Positions 38,833 through 47,515 of a stretch of DNA of 64,000 nucleotides are shown piece by piece; position 1 is the first letter of the stretch; each line of letters opens with the position of its first letter. Both the position numbers and the translations under genes were made by a program. Source of the stretch: Neorhizobium sp. JUb45 (GTDB lineage Bacteria; Pseudomonadota; Alphaproteobacteria; Rhizobiales; Rhizobiaceae); NCBI RefSeq assembly GCF_004343585.1, contig NZ_SLYW01000002.1:1116001-1180000 (forward strand). The letters run 5' to 3'. The notes beneath the pieces are model-generated. The model saw nothing but the letters and a program-made list of their open reading frames with translations, was not told the DNA's origin and made no database searches.

Positions 38833-39135
38833 TCGATTTGTCTCGTTGTTGGCGCGCTCGCGTGGGCGCGATGGAAACTATTGAAGCGGTCCCTTAACGG
38901 AAAAGTACGGCTTTCACAATGCGGGCCGGAAACTTCTCAACCGTGATGGTGCGCTCGTGCGACCTGCTGGATGCGGTTTGCCTCTCACCCCGCTGATGAC
39001 GGTTTCGTCCGGCCATCATCCAGCAGTCATCTTGTGCGGCGCTTGCTTGGGCGCAATGAGAGCTAGAACCTTAATTGCGACGGTAATTCGACCTGCGGAA
39101 GCTTCACCATCCGAAAACGGCATGCCTGACGCAAA
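38833..39135. other. Intergenic stretch with long inverted repeat upstream of purC
   Basis: No gene is seen in these 303 bp. CTGCTGGATG (38964-38973) is repeated inverted as CATCCAGCAG (39017-39026), with a 43-base interior that contains two similar CGGTTT elements. The stretch must contain the purC promoter and the 3' end of the hydrolase gene; no clear -35/-10 pair could be picked. Confidence 0.4.
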
Positions 39136-39699
39136 TCAGGTCTCCGGCGCCTTCAGCCTGGCAAGGAACTGCGCGAACACCATCGTGCCTTCCGGCCAGG
39201 GGCCGTGACCCGACTCTGCGTTGATATGACCAGACTCGCCGGCATCGACCAGAGCCGAACCCCAGGCATTGGCGATCTCGTCAGCGTGCTCGTACGATCC
39301 GAACGGATCGTTGCGGCTGGCAATCGTCAGCGTGGGGAAAGGCAGTGGATCGCGCGGGTAGGGGCCGAAGGTCATCAGATGTTTCGGCCGGATCGCCGGG
39401 TTGGCGACATCAGGCGGCGCCACGAAGAAGGCGCCGGCGATCGGCTTTTCGAAATGCGGGATGGCATGGATTGCTGTGGCCACGCCCAGCGAATGGGCGA
39501 CCAGCACGACAGGCTTTGTCGAGGCATTGACCTCTTCCACCAGCCGCGCGACCCAATCTTCCTTCACCGGCTTTGCCCATTCCGCCTGTTCGACACGGCG
39601 TGCGGAGGCAAGTTTCTGCTCCCAGCGGGTCTGCCAGTGGGTCGGGCCGGAATTGGTATAGCCGGGAACGATGAGGATTTCTGCGTCTGAAGCTTTCAT
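39136..39699 (-). CDS. RBBP9/YdeN-type alpha/beta hydrolase
   Basis: The product is a 187-residue serine hydrolase. The nucleophile elbow is LVAHSLGVATA (GxSxG as AHSLG). The opening ILIVPGYTNSGPTHWQTRWEQ is the RBBP9 family start. The catalytic Asp is in SRNDPFGSYEHAD, and the His is in GESGHINAESGHGPWPEG. Substrates are not known for bacterial members. It follows purB on the minus strand with a hairpin between them. Confidence 0.88.
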   Translation of the reverse strand: MKASDAEILIVPGYTNSGPTHWQTRWEQKLASARRVEQAEWAKPVKEDWVARLVEEVNASTKPVVLVAHSLGVATAIHAIPHFEKPIAGAFFVAPPDVANPAIRPKHLMTFGPYPRDPLPFPTLTIASRNDPFGSYEHADEIANAWGSALVDAGESGHINAESGHGPWPEGTMVFAQFLARLKAPET

Positions 39700-39728
39700 G
39701 CCGCTTATCTGTGTTCGCTCGTCAGGGA

Positions 39729-39758
39729 GATCAACCCTCGGCGCACCGAGGGTTGATC
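39729..39758. terminator. Hairpin downstream of purB
   Basis: GATCAACCCTCGG (39729-39741) pairs with CCGAGGGTTGATC (39746-39758), a perfect 13-bp stem with a CGCA loop, 17 bp past the purB stop. There is no T-run on either side, so it may be a processing or mRNA-stability hairpin rather than a full terminator. Confidence 0.55.
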
Positions 39759-39774
39759 GATCTTGGTGGTGAAA

Positions 39775-41082
39775 TTACGCCTCGCCAAATACGCGACGGA
39801 AAATCGTGTCGACATGCTTGGTGTGGTAGCCGAGGTCGAACTTTTCGCGGATGTCGTTTTCCGAAAGCGCTGCGCGCACTTCCGCATCGGCCAGCAGCTC
39901 TTCCAAAAAGTCCTTGCCCTGTTCCCAGACCTTCATGGCGTTGCGCTGCACCAGACGGTAAGCGTCTTCACGCGAGGTGCCGGCCTGCGTCAGTGCCAGC
40001 AGCACGCGCTGCGAATGCACGAGGCCGCGGAACTTGTTCATGTTCTTCATCATGTTGTCGGGATAAACGACAAGCTTTTCGATGACGCCGGCCAGACGGT
40101 TCAGCGCGAAATCGAGGGTCACGGTCGTGTCAGGACCTATGGCGCGCTCGACGCTGGAATGGCTGATGTCACGCTCGTGCCAGAGGGCGACATTTTCCAT
40201 GGCCGGGACGACCGACATGCGCACCAGACGGGCGAGGCCCGTTAGGTTTTCGGTCAGGACTGGGTTGCGCTTGTGCGGCATGGCCGACGAACCCTTCTGG
40301 CCCGGAGAGAAGAACTCTTCGGCTTCCAGAACTTCGGTGCGCTGCATGTGGCGGATTTCGATCGCGACATTTTCGATCGACGAGGCGATGACGCCGAGCG
40401 TTGCGAAGAACATCGCGTGACGGTCACGCGGGATGACCTGCGTCGAGACCGGCTCGGCGATGAGGCCCAGCTGCTCGCAGACATATGCTTCCACGCGCGG
40501 GTCGATATTGGCAAATGTGCCGACGGCACCGGAAATGGCACCGGTGGCGATTTCGGCGCGTGCTGCAACGAGGCGCGTGCGGTTGCGGTCCATCTCGGCG
40601 TAGAAACGGGCAAGCGTCAGGCCCATCGTCGTCGGCTCGGCATGGATGCCGTGGCTGCGGCCGATACGCACCGTGTCCTTGTGTTCGAAGGCGCGGGTCT
40701 TCAAAGCTGCCAGAACGCGGTCGACGCCGGCCAGCAGGATGTCGGTTGCGCGCACCAGCTGGATGTTCAGCGTGGTGTCGAGCACGTCGGACGAGGTCAT
40801 GCCCTGATGGACGAAGCGGCTGTCGGGACCGATGAATTCGGCCAGATGCGTCAGGAAGGCGATGACGTCATGCTTGGTGACGGCTTCGATCTCGTCGATG
40901 CGATCGACGTTGAAGGTGGCGGCATTGCCCTTTTCCCAGATCGTTTCGGCGGCCGATTTCGGAATGACACCGAGTTCGGCCAGTGCCGTGCAGGCATGTG
41001 CCTCGATTTCGAACCAGATACGGAACTTCGTTTCCGGCGACCAGATGGCGACCATTTCGGGGCGCGAATAACGGGGGATCAT
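39775..41082 (-). CDS. purB: Adenylosuccinate lyase (PurB)
   Basis: The enzyme splits SAICAR to AICAR and adenylosuccinate to AMP, both releasing fumarate. The 435-residue product has the fumarase/aspartase superfamily signature GSSAMPHKRNPV, plus HQGMTSSDVLDTTLNIQLV and GRSHGIHAEPTT as the other active-site regions. ATG 41082 opens MIPRYSRPEMVAIW, the normal N-terminus, with AGGAAGG eight bases upstream. The longer frame upstream overlaps a membrane-protein gene out of phase. Confidence 0.96.
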   Translation of the reverse strand: MIPRYSRPEMVAIWSPETKFRIWFEIEAHACTALAELGVIPKSAAETIWEKGNAATFNVDRIDEIEAVTKHDVIAFLTHLAEFIGPDSRFVHQGMTSSDVLDTTLNIQLVRATDILLAGVDRVLAALKTRAFEHKDTVRIGRSHGIHAEPTTMGLTLARFYAEMDRNRTRLVAARAEIATGAISGAVGTFANIDPRVEAYVCEQLGLIAEPVSTQVIPRDRHAMFFATLGVIASSIENVAIEIRHMQRTEVLEAEEFFSPGQKGSSAMPHKRNPVLTENLTGLARLVRMSVVPAMENVALWHERDISHSSVERAIGPDTTVTLDFALNRLAGVIEKLVVYPDNMMKNMNKFRGLVHSQRVLLALTQAGTSREDAYRLVQRNAMKVWEQGKDFLEELLADAEVRAALSENDIREKFDLGYHTKHVDTIFRRVFGEA

Positions 41083-41143
41083 GGGCGGAGCCTTCCTGAC
41101 GTCTTGAGAGTTGGCGTCCCTGTAGCAAAGTGTTCCCGGAATC

Positions 41144-41632
41144 TCAACGCATGCGACGAAGCATGATCCATGTGCCGGCAAACAGGAACAAGGGCCCGAG
41201 CGGCAGATAGAGGCGCGTAGCCATCACGGCGAACTGGTAAAATGCCGAGGCCGAGGTGAATATGAACTGCAGGAACCAGATGCCGCTGAGTGTTTCCGCA
41301 TGCCATTGGGCGTAAAAGGAGCGGTATTCCAGCGCGAACAGGCCAGCGGTGACAAAGACGGTCGCGGCGGCCAGACCGGCAAACGCCAGAACAGCCAGAA
41401 CGCGCCGTCTTATGACGATGCGTTGGAAAAAATGGCCAACCAGGTCGGCCAGCCACCAACCCAATACGCCACCGGCGAAAAACACCAGCAGGATCGTCGG
41501 TAGATGAAAGCTTTCCACGCGTCCGCGCAGCAACAGGCCGGCGGTCGCGGTGATCATCATCGCCAAACCCCAAAGGAAGGCCGCTGCCGTCGAGCAGCCG
41601 ATCGCCTTCATCCGGGGCAGGGCGGCGGGCAT
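41144..41632 (-). CDS. Conserved inner-membrane protein, four predicted helices
   Basis: The product is a 162-residue hydrophobic protein with membrane segments at about 14-34, 44-63, 79-100 and 129-157, and short basic loops such as RIVIRRRVL. No domain or conserved charge pattern points to a function. Its ATG overlaps the rpe stop codon (TGATG), so translation is coupled to rpe. It probably ends the rpe transcript. Confidence 0.75.
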   Translation of the reverse strand: MPAALPRMKAIGCSTAAAFLWGLAMMITATAGLLLRGRVESFHLPTILLVFFAGGVLGWWLADLVGHFFQRIVIRRRVLAVLAFAGLAAATVFVTAGLFALEYRSFYAQWHAETLSGIWFLQFIFTSASAFYQFAVMATRLYLPLGPLFLFAGTWIMLRRMR

Positions 41633-42309
41633 CAGGCCCGCGCGGTTTCGGCGTTGCGGCGCAGGATGTCGATCTCGGTGCGATAGGCGACCTTGTCGGC
41701 CTTGCCGAAGATCGCCGAACCGGCGACGAACACATTGGCGCCGGCCTTTGCGGCTGCACCGATCGTCTCAGCCGTGATGCCGCCATCGACCTGGATTTCG
41801 ATCGGACGGTCACCGATCAGCGCCTTGGTGGCGGCTATCTTGTCGAGCATGGCCGGAATGAATTTCTGGCCGCCGAAACCGGGATTGACGCTCATGATCA
41901 GGATGAGGTCGATATCGTCCAGCACGTTTTCGAACACCGACAGCGGTGTTGCCGGATTGAGCGTGACGCCGACCTTCTTGCCGAGGCCGCGAATGGTCTG
42001 AAGAGAACGGTGCATGTGCGGGCCAGCCTCCGCATGCACGGTGATGCTGTCGCAGCCAGCCTTGGCGAAGGCTTCGAGATAGGGATCGACCGGCGCGATC
42101 ATCAGATGGCAATCGAAGAAGGCCTTGGTATACGGGCGAAGCGCCTTGATGACATCCGGGCCGAAGGAGATGTTGGGGACAAAATGGCCGTCCATGATGT
42201 CGAGATGGATCCAGTCGGCGCCGGCTTCGACTACATCGCGGACTTCCTCACCCAGACGAGAGAAATCAGCGGCAAGAACGGAAGGGGCGATACGGATCGG
42301 CAGCGTCAT
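41632..42309 (-). CDS. rpe: Ribulose-phosphate 3-epimerase
   Basis: The enzyme interconverts ribulose-5-phosphate and xylulose-5-phosphate in the pentose phosphate pathway. The 225-residue TIM barrel has [36 protein letters not shown] (metal and catalytic Asp), [12 protein letters not shown] and [12 protein letters not shown] with the second catalytic Asp. ATG 42309 is chosen for the conserved N-terminus and GGAG nine bases upstream. The long frame beyond it reads antisense over a neighbouring gene. Confidence 0.96.
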   Translation of the reverse strand: MTLPIRIAPSVLAADFSRLGEEVRDVVEAGADWIHLDIMDGHFVPNISFGPDVIKALRPYTKAFFDCHLMIAPVDPYLEAFAKAGCDSITVHAEAGPHMHRSLQTIRGLGKKVGVTLNPATPLSVFENVLDDIDLILIMSVNPGFGGQKFIPAMLDKIAATKALIGDRPIEIQVDGGITAETIGAAAKAGANVFVAGSAIFGKADKVAYRTEIDILRRNAETARA

Positions 42310-42388
42310 GCGAAAAATCTCCGGCGGCGACTTGAATTTTGGTGGCCTTAGCAAAGTGACTGACCCGAGACAATGACCGCAAACCGTA

Positions 42389-43459
42389 TCAATCGGTTCG
42401 CATGCGCGGGTCGAGAAAATTGTTGTCGCGCCATTCGAGCAGGCGCAGCGGATTGGCCTGCAATTCGTGGTCCGTACCAAAACCGACCGGGCCGATGACG
42501 GTTGCAAACGACTGACCGGACAGGTGGTCCGCAACGCTGCCGCTGGTCGCGGCCTGACGCACGATTTCAACCGCGGCATAGGCAGGCAGCGCATATCCGT
42601 CCGGTTCTGCACCACGTTCGCGGAATTCGCCGACGACGATCTTGGCTTCCGGCAAGGTCGTATAATCCGGCAGGGTGACCGCCAGAGTGCCGTCACGCAA
42701 CGCAATGGGCCGATTGGCGGCTTTCAGCGCGTCGCCGCCGATCACCGTCAGGGAAATCTTGTCGGCCGCGGCGTCGCGGGCGATGGTAGCGGTGTCATTG
42801 TGATCGCCGCCGACAAAAACATGGGTGGCGCCGGCCTTGGCGAGACGGCGCACCAGCGCCAGTTGCTGCTCCTGACCGGGACGATAGGTGTCGGTGAAGA
42901 CGGGTTTTATACCGCCCGCTTCCAGCTTCTGGCGGATGACGCTGGCAAGATCACGGCCATAGATCGTCCCGTCTTCGACAAGTGCGATCGGACGGTTCTG
43001 CCACTGGCCCAGCATCACTTCCGCAAGCTTTTCCGCTTCGTCGCCATCCGCCGGCGCCATTCGGAAGAACGGCCATTGGTAACGCTGCGCATCCTCCATC
43101 AGGATTTTCGAGCGCACCGACAAGGTGATGGCGGCGATGCCGGCATCCTTCAGATCCGGCAGGGATTCAGACAGGGTCTCGACGCAGAGAAAACCGATGG
43201 CGGCCACGGCCTTTTCTGCGCGCAACCGCTCGGCGATGACTTTTCCAGCACCCTGATCGCAGGTCTCATTGATTTCCACCAGTCGATCACCGGCCTTGGC
43301 TGCTGCGGCGCGGGCGCCTTCCAGCACCTGTGTACCAAGGCCTGCATAGGGACCGCTCTGCGGCGCGACGACACCGATGGTGGCCGCAATGGTCGGGCCA
43401 GCGCTCGCCAGCAACAGGCCGGCAACGGCAAATATCGGGGCTTTTAACGTCACGATCAT
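42389..43459 (-). CDS. Branched-chain amino-acid-type ABC transporter substrate-binding protein
   Basis: The product is a 356-residue periplasmic binding protein of the Peripla_BP_6 class. The signal peptide ends AGPTIAA, then [26 protein letters not shown], the family start. [18 protein letters not shown] and [17 protein letters not shown] follow. No permease or ATPase is next to it, so the ligand and partner are unknown. GTG 43477 is an alternative start; ATG 43459 gives the better signal peptide. Confidence 0.85.
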   Translation of the reverse strand: MIVTLKAPIFAVAGLLLASAGPTIAATIGVVAPQSGPYAGLGTQVLEGARAAAAKAGDRLVEINETCDQGAGKVIAERLRAEKAVAAIGFLCVETLSESLPDLKDAGIAAITLSVRSKILMEDAQRYQWPFFRMAPADGDEAEKLAEVMLGQWQNRPIALVEDGTIYGRDLASVIRQKLEAGGIKPVFTDTYRPGQEQQLALVRRLAKAGATHVFVGGDHNDTATIARDAAADKISLTVIGGDALKAANRPIALRDGTLAVTLPDYTTLPEAKIVVGEFRERGAEPDGYALPAYAAVEIVRQAATSGSVADHLSGQSFATVIGPVGFGTDHELQANPLRLLEWRDNNFLDPRMRTD

Positions 43460-43608
43460 GGTGTTCAACTGTTTCACTCTGCCGGTTCGTGCAATCTGGA
43501 TCTGTCAACCGGTTGCGTCAAAGGTATTCGCCTATAACACGAAGATGTTTGCCATGGACAATGGCAGCGATGAAATCCTATCGATAGGCGGGTTGATTGG
43601 AGTTCCGC

Positions 43609-43932
43609 ATGGATATCGTTGCAATCGAGGAATTGTTCGAAGGGCTCGGGCCTGTCACCGTCAAGCGAATGTTCGGCGGCAAGGGCATCTATCACCACGG
43701 ACTGATCTTTGCGCTGGAACTGCGCGATACGCTGATGTTGAAGGCCGATGCCGTCAGCGGGCCGCAATTTGCAGCGGCGGGTGCCGAGCAGTGGAGTTAC
43801 GAGGGCAAGAAGGGCAAGCCGGTGCTGATGCCCTATTGGACGGTGCCGGATGAAGCGCTGGATGATCCCGACGAGATGACGAAATGGGCGCGGCTGGCTT
43901 ATGAGGCGGCCATCAGGGCGCAGGCGCAATAG
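43609..43932 (+). CDS. TfoX N-terminal domain protein
   Basis: The product is a 107-residue stand-alone TfoX_N domain: VKRMFGGKGIYHHGLIFALELRDTLMLKAD matches the family core (MFGGxGIY and LMLKAD). TfoX/Sxy activates competence with CRP in gammaproteobacteria, but this version lacks the C-terminal TfoX domain and no competence gene is nearby, so a regulatory role is only possible. ATG 43609 has GGAG six bases upstream. An OsmC-family gene follows 14 bp after its stop. Confidence 0.85.
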   Translation: MDIVAIEELFEGLGPVTVKRMFGGKGIYHHGLIFALELRDTLMLKADAVSGPQFAAAGAEQWSYEGKKGKPVLMPYWTVPDEALDDPDEMTKWARLAYEAAIRAQAQ

Positions 43933-43946
43933 GAACGTTTTCGGAT

Positions 43947-44363
43947 ATGGTCGATGTGAAAGTGAAATCGCGGCCGGTGGGGGCGCTGGCCAAGGTCGGG
44001 CGACATGGGCATCCGCGTCTGACGAGCGAGACGGGTGGCGAACTGGATGTCATCACCAGCGCTTCGATGCCGGGCTTCAACCCTTTGGACCTGCTCTATT
44101 CGTCGCTTGCCGCCTGTCTCGTTCTGAGCGCACGGATCGCTGCGAGCCGGCTTGGCATTCTCGACAAGCTGGATGAGGTTGCCGTGCACGTGACCGGGCA
44201 GAAGAGCCCTGGAGAGCCGGCGCGGGTCGAAAATTTTGACGTGAAATTCGAGCTGTCGGGGGATTTCGACGCGCAACAACGCGCCGAAATCATTCACATG
44301 GCGGAAGAAATCTGCACCGTCAGCAACACGCTGCTGGCAAAGCCGACGATCCGCATCATTTGA
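43947..44363 (+). CDS. OsmC/Ohr-family protein
   Basis: The product is a 138-residue protein of the OsmC family, which act as thiol peroxidases or related enzymes. The first redox-region match is LYSSLAACLVLSARIAASR, with Cys in SLAACL, and the second is EEICTVSNTL, the conserved C(P/T)VSNTL segment. Fusion with other domains is not seen. The order TfoX_N-OsmC suggests one transcript. It converges on the BON gene with 3 bp between stops. Confidence 0.88.
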   Translation: MVDVKVKSRPVGALAKVGRHGHPRLTSETGGELDVITSASMPGFNPLDLLYSSLAACLVLSARIAASRLGILDKLDEVAVHVTGQKSPGEPARVENFDVKFELSGDFDAQQRAEIIHMAEEICTVSNTLLAKPTIRII

Positions 44364-44366
44364 CGC

Positions 44367-44864
44367 TCATTCGTCGTCATCCGGGATGTGGCTGTCGACG
44401 CCGCCAGCGGTGATGCGGCTGACGACGCGGCCGACGCCGGGCACACGCTGCACGGTGGCAACGATACGGCGGATGAGGGCGTCGTCATCGACCATGCCTT
44501 CCAGCACGACGGTCGTGTCATCGACATGGAGATCGATCATCTCCATCTGCAGGTCTTCGAGATTTTCGAGCGCATCGCTGATGCGTTCCTCCAGATCGTC
44601 GTCATTCTCGCGGCCGACAGTTTCCGGCAGGCCGCGGTCGCGCAGCCGGTTTTCCTGACCGTCGGCCTCGATGCCATCGACGCGAAAACCGCCATTGCGC
44701 TCGCGGTCGAAATTGCCGGATGCGCCATAGGCGGCATTGTCCACCTGTTTCGATGTCGCGCCCGGCTTGTCGGCATAGGGCCAGCCCTCATCGATATCGC
44801 GCGCCTCGTAGTCGCGAAAATCCTCTTCGCGCGACAGGTCGTTTTCGCTTTTCTTCAATGCCAT
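44367..44864 (-). CDS. BON-domain protein
   Basis: The product is a 165-residue acidic protein. About 85 N-terminal residues are polar with an odd pattern DEGWPYADKPGATSKQVDNA, and no signal peptide is visible. One BON domain covers about 88-158 (LEERISDALENLEDLQM ... VVLEGMVDDDALIRRIVATVQRVPGVGRVVSRI). BON domains bind phospholipid or act as periplasmic stabilisers; with no signal peptide this member may be cytoplasmic. GGAGG lies five bases before the ATG. Confidence 0.87.
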   Translation of the reverse strand: MALKKSENDLSREEDFRDYEARDIDEGWPYADKPGATSKQVDNAAYGASGNFDRERNGGFRVDGIEADGQENRLRDRGLPETVGRENDDDLEERISDALENLEDLQMEMIDLHVDDTTVVLEGMVDDDALIRRIVATVQRVPGVGRVVSRITAGGVDSHIPDDDE

Positions 44865-44930
44865 GACAGCCTCCTGATTTTGGTCTCGGGAGGCATAACG
44901 TGCAGGTCGGCGGATTGTTCGACGTCGCGA

Positions 44931-45428
44931 TTAATCGCGTGACGCTTTTTCCCATTTCTTGATCAGCCGCTCGCGTTTCAGGCGTGACAGGCGCCTGAGC
45001 CAGAAGATGCCATCGAGCTGGTCGATCTCGTGCTGGATGCAGATGGCGAGAAAACCTTCGGCATCTTCTTCGTGGGCGACGCCATCGAGATCCTGGTAGC
45101 GAAAACGGATCTGTTTCGGGCGTTCCACTTCATCGGTAAAGCCCGGCATGGAAACGCTGCCTTCCATATGCCGCATCACCTCTTCCGACGACGCCAGCAC
45201 CTCCGGATTGGCATAGATGCGCACGCCATCCTGCGGCGAAAGCTCGATCACGGTGAGCCGCAAAAGCGTGCCGACATGGGCGGCGGTGATGCCGACACCG
45301 GGGGCGGCGCGCATGGTTTCCAAGAGGTCGTCGGCGAGGGTACGAAGGTCATCGTCGAAGCGCGTGACGGGCAGGCAGGGCTGGCTCAGCAACGGATCGG
45401 GATAGGACAGGATTTTCAGGCGTGTCAC
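44931..45428 (-). CDS. Peptide deformylase-like protein lacking metal ligands (GTG start)
   Basis: The product is a 165-residue member of the deformylase fold with clear alignment to all three motifs, each altered. Motif 1 is GVGITAAH (44-51, normally GxGLAAxQ). Motif 2 is EGSVS (89-93), with Ser91 in place of the metal-binding Cys. Motif 3 is QHEIDQLDG (132-140), with Gln137 in place of the second His ligand. Two of the three metal ligands are therefore gone, so ordinary deformylase activity is unlikely. GTG 45428 has AAGG before it and gives the conserved start TRLKILSYPDPLL. A true def gene must be elsewhere in the genome. Confidence 0.88.
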   Translation of the reverse strand: MTRLKILSYPDPLLSQPCLPVTRFDDDLRTLADDLLETMRAAPGVGITAAHVGTLLRLTVIELSPQDGVRIYANPEVLASSEEVMRHMEGSVSMPGFTDEVERPKQIRFRYQDLDGVAHEEDAEGFLAICIQHEIDQLDGIFWLRRLSRLKRERLIKKWEKASRD

Positions 45429-45635
45429 GCGGCACCTTGGCGAGAAACTATCGGTTTTTGGCTTGGCCAAAACGAGGCTGGACCCCGCTTTGGAATTGTT
45501 CTAGCAGATATCGGCGTGCGGCGGGAACCAAACCCGGCTGTTTGCGCTATCCAGTTGTTGAAAATCGGTTTTCTGCTGCAGATTCGTTCGAAAAGGCGAA
45601 TGGCGGCGGGATTCTTCTTATGTGAGGGCGGCCTT

Positions 45636-47051
45636 ATGACGAATATCGAAGACGATCGCCTTCGCCCGACCGCCGAAGAGTTTTCCGACGACATCTATTC
45701 CGAAGACGGTTCCATTCGCTCCGATGTGCTGGCCATGGTCGGCGCGGCGATCGCGGACCGCGATGTGCTGTTCCTGCGCCAGAACGTGGCGCGGCTGCAC
45801 GAATCCGAACTCGGCGACCTTCTCGAAGCCATCCAGCCGGATCAGCGCATGGCGCTGGTGCGCCTTCTCGGCGACGATTTCGACCTGACCGCACTGACCG
45901 AGGTGGACGAGGCGATCCGCCTCGAAATCGTCGACCAGATGCCGAATGCGCAGATTGCCGCCGCCATCGGCGATCTCGATTCGGACGATGCCGTCTACAT
46001 TCTCGAAGACCTTGACAAGGAAGACCGCGAGGAAATTCTTGCACAGTTGCCGTTTACCGAGCGGGTGCGCCTCAGCCGCGCGCTGGATTACCCGGAAAGC
46101 TCGGCCGGTCGCCGTATGCAGACCGAATTCGTGGCGGTGCCGCCGTTCTGGACGATCGGCCAGACCATCGACTACATGCGCGACGAAGAGGATCTGCCGG
46201 AAAGTTTTACGCAGATCTTTGTCATCGATCCGACCTTCAAGCTGCTGGGCATCATCGATCTCGACCGCATCCTGCGCACCAAGCGTCAGGTGAAGATCGA
46301 AACGATCATGCGCGAGACCAATTACCCGATCCCGGCCGACATGGACCAGGAAGAGGCGGCACAGCTGTTCGAGCAATATGACCTTCTCTCCGCCGCCGTC
46401 GTGGACGACAACGGCCGTCTGGTCGGCGTGCTGACCATCGACGATATCGTCGACGTCATGCAGGAAGAGGCCGAAGAGGACATCATGCGCCTCGGCGGTG
46501 TCGGCGATGAAGAACTGTCTGACTCGGTTGCCGATACCTCGCGGTCACGCGTGCCGTGGTTGCTGGTGAACCTTGTAACGGCTTTCATGGCAGCCTCCGT
46601 CATCGGCCTTTTCGATGCCACCATCCAGCAGATCGTCGCACTCGCGGTGCTGATGCCGATCGTTGCCGGCATGGGCGGCAATGCCGCTTCTCAGACGATG
46701 ACGGTGACGGTGCGGGCGCTTGCCACCCGCGATCTCGACATTCACAATTCCTGGCGCATCATCCGCCGTGAAGCGGGTGTGGGCCTGCTCAACGGTGTAT
46801 TGTTCGGCGTGCTGATCGGCATCGTCGCCGGCGCCTGGTTTCAGGATCCCAATATCGGCGGTATCATTGCCACGGCCATGCTGATCAACATGATGGCGGC
46901 AGCGCTGGCGGGCATCATGGTGCCGCTTCTTCTCGACAAATACGGTGCCGACCCGGCGGTGGCCTCTGCGGTGTTCGTGACGACCATCACCGATATCACC
47001 GGCTTCTTCGCATTTCTCGGCCTCGCGACATGGTGGTTTGCCATCGGCTGA
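45636..47051 (+). CDS. mgtE: Magnesium transporter MgtE
   Basis: The product is a 471-residue magnesium channel. It has a cytoplasmic N-domain of helical repeats (LARLHESELGDLLEAIQPDQR-like), two CBS domains (DYPESSAGRRMQTEFVAV and AQLFEQYDLLSAAVVDDNGRLVGVLTIDDIVDVM) and five C-terminal membrane helices. These contain the pore motif AVLMPIVAGMGGNAASQTMTVTVRALA. Acidic residues in the N- and CBS domains sense magnesium and gate the pore. ATG 45636 is chosen over a longer frame because MTNIEDDRLRP begins the family and GAGGG precedes it. Its start is divergent from the deformylase-like gene. Confidence 0.95.
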   Translation: MTNIEDDRLRPTAEEFSDDIYSEDGSIRSDVLAMVGAAIADRDVLFLRQNVARLHESELGDLLEAIQPDQRMALVRLLGDDFDLTALTEVDEAIRLEIVDQMPNAQIAAAIGDLDSDDAVYILEDLDKEDREEILAQLPFTERVRLSRALDYPESSAGRRMQTEFVAVPPFWTIGQTIDYMRDEEDLPESFTQIFVIDPTFKLLGIIDLDRILRTKRQVKIETIMRETNYPIPADMDQEEAAQLFEQYDLLSAAVVDDNGRLVGVLTIDDIVDVMQEEAEEDIMRLGGVGDEELSDSVADTSRSRVPWLLVNLVTAFMAASVIGLFDATIQQIVALAVLMPIVAGMGGNAASQTMTVTVRALATRDLDIHNSWRIIRREAGVGLLNGVLFGVLIGIVAGAWFQDPNIGGIIATAMLINMMAAALAGIMVPLLLDKYGADPAVASAVFVTTITDITGFFAFLGLATWWFAIG

Positions 47052-47060
47052 GGGCGAAAA

Positions 47061-47082
47061 TTGACTTGTACGTAAAGGTCAA
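47061..47082 (+). promoter_or_regulatory. Palindromic operator in front of the MerR gene (LiuR-like)
   Basis: The 22-bp near-palindrome TTGAC-TTG-TACGTA-AAG-GTCAA has nine of eleven paired positions complementary in DNA. It resembles sites of LiuR-type MerR regulators (TTGACGT...ACGTCAA). TTGACT at its left edge may be the -35 box. It lies 32 bp before the MerR gene, so autoregulation is likely. Confidence 0.68.
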
Positions 47083-47113
47083 TTAGTTTTAGCCCTCTGA
47101 AAAGGGCAAGCAC

Positions 47114-47500
47114 GTGCACAAGTATTATAGCATAACGGAACTCACCCGCGAATTCGGCGTTTCGACGCGCACCCTCCGCTTCTACGAGGACGAGGGCCTG
47201 ATCCATCCCGAGCGCCGGGGCCGCACACGCCTGTTCCGCGCCGCCGATCGCCGCCTCATTCAGGAAATTTTGCGTGGCCGCCGTATCGGCTTCACCATCG
47301 CCGAAATCCGCGAGATCGTGCAGGTCTACAAGGAGCCGCCGGGCGAGATGGGTCAGCTGAAACTGCTGATGAAGCGCCTCGACGAAAAACGCGACGATCT
47401 GCGCCAGAAGCGCAAGGATATCGAAGAGACGCTGGTCGAACTCGACAATGTCGAGGAAGCCTGCCTGACACGTCTCGCCGAAATCGGCGTTGGCACCTGA
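47114..47500 (+). CDS. MerR-family regulator, LiuR-like
   Basis: The product is a 128-residue regulator. The HTH is YSITELTREFGVSTRTLRFYEDEGLIHPERRGRTRLFRAADRRL, followed by a hinge (RGRRIGFTIAEIREIVQVY) and a C-terminal coiled coil (MKRLDEKRDDLRQKRKDIEETLVELDNVEEAC). Lack of extra Cys in a metal loop argues against metal sensing. The arrangement matches LiuR, which controls leucine and isovalerate degradation genes in other bacteria; none of those genes is here, so the regulon is inferred to lie elsewhere. An upstream palindrome is a likely binding site. Confidence 0.85.
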   Translation: MHKYYSITELTREFGVSTRTLRFYEDEGLIHPERRGRTRLFRAADRRLIQEILRGRRIGFTIAEIREIVQVYKEPPGEMGQLKLLMKRLDEKRDDLRQKRKDIEETLVELDNVEEACLTRLAEIGVGT

Positions 47501-47515
47501 TCTTTCGAAGCCCGG

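Noticed and set aside
38957..39208. A small plus-strand frame in the space upstream of purC
   Set aside because: It overlaps the hydrolase gene antisense and has no ribosome site.
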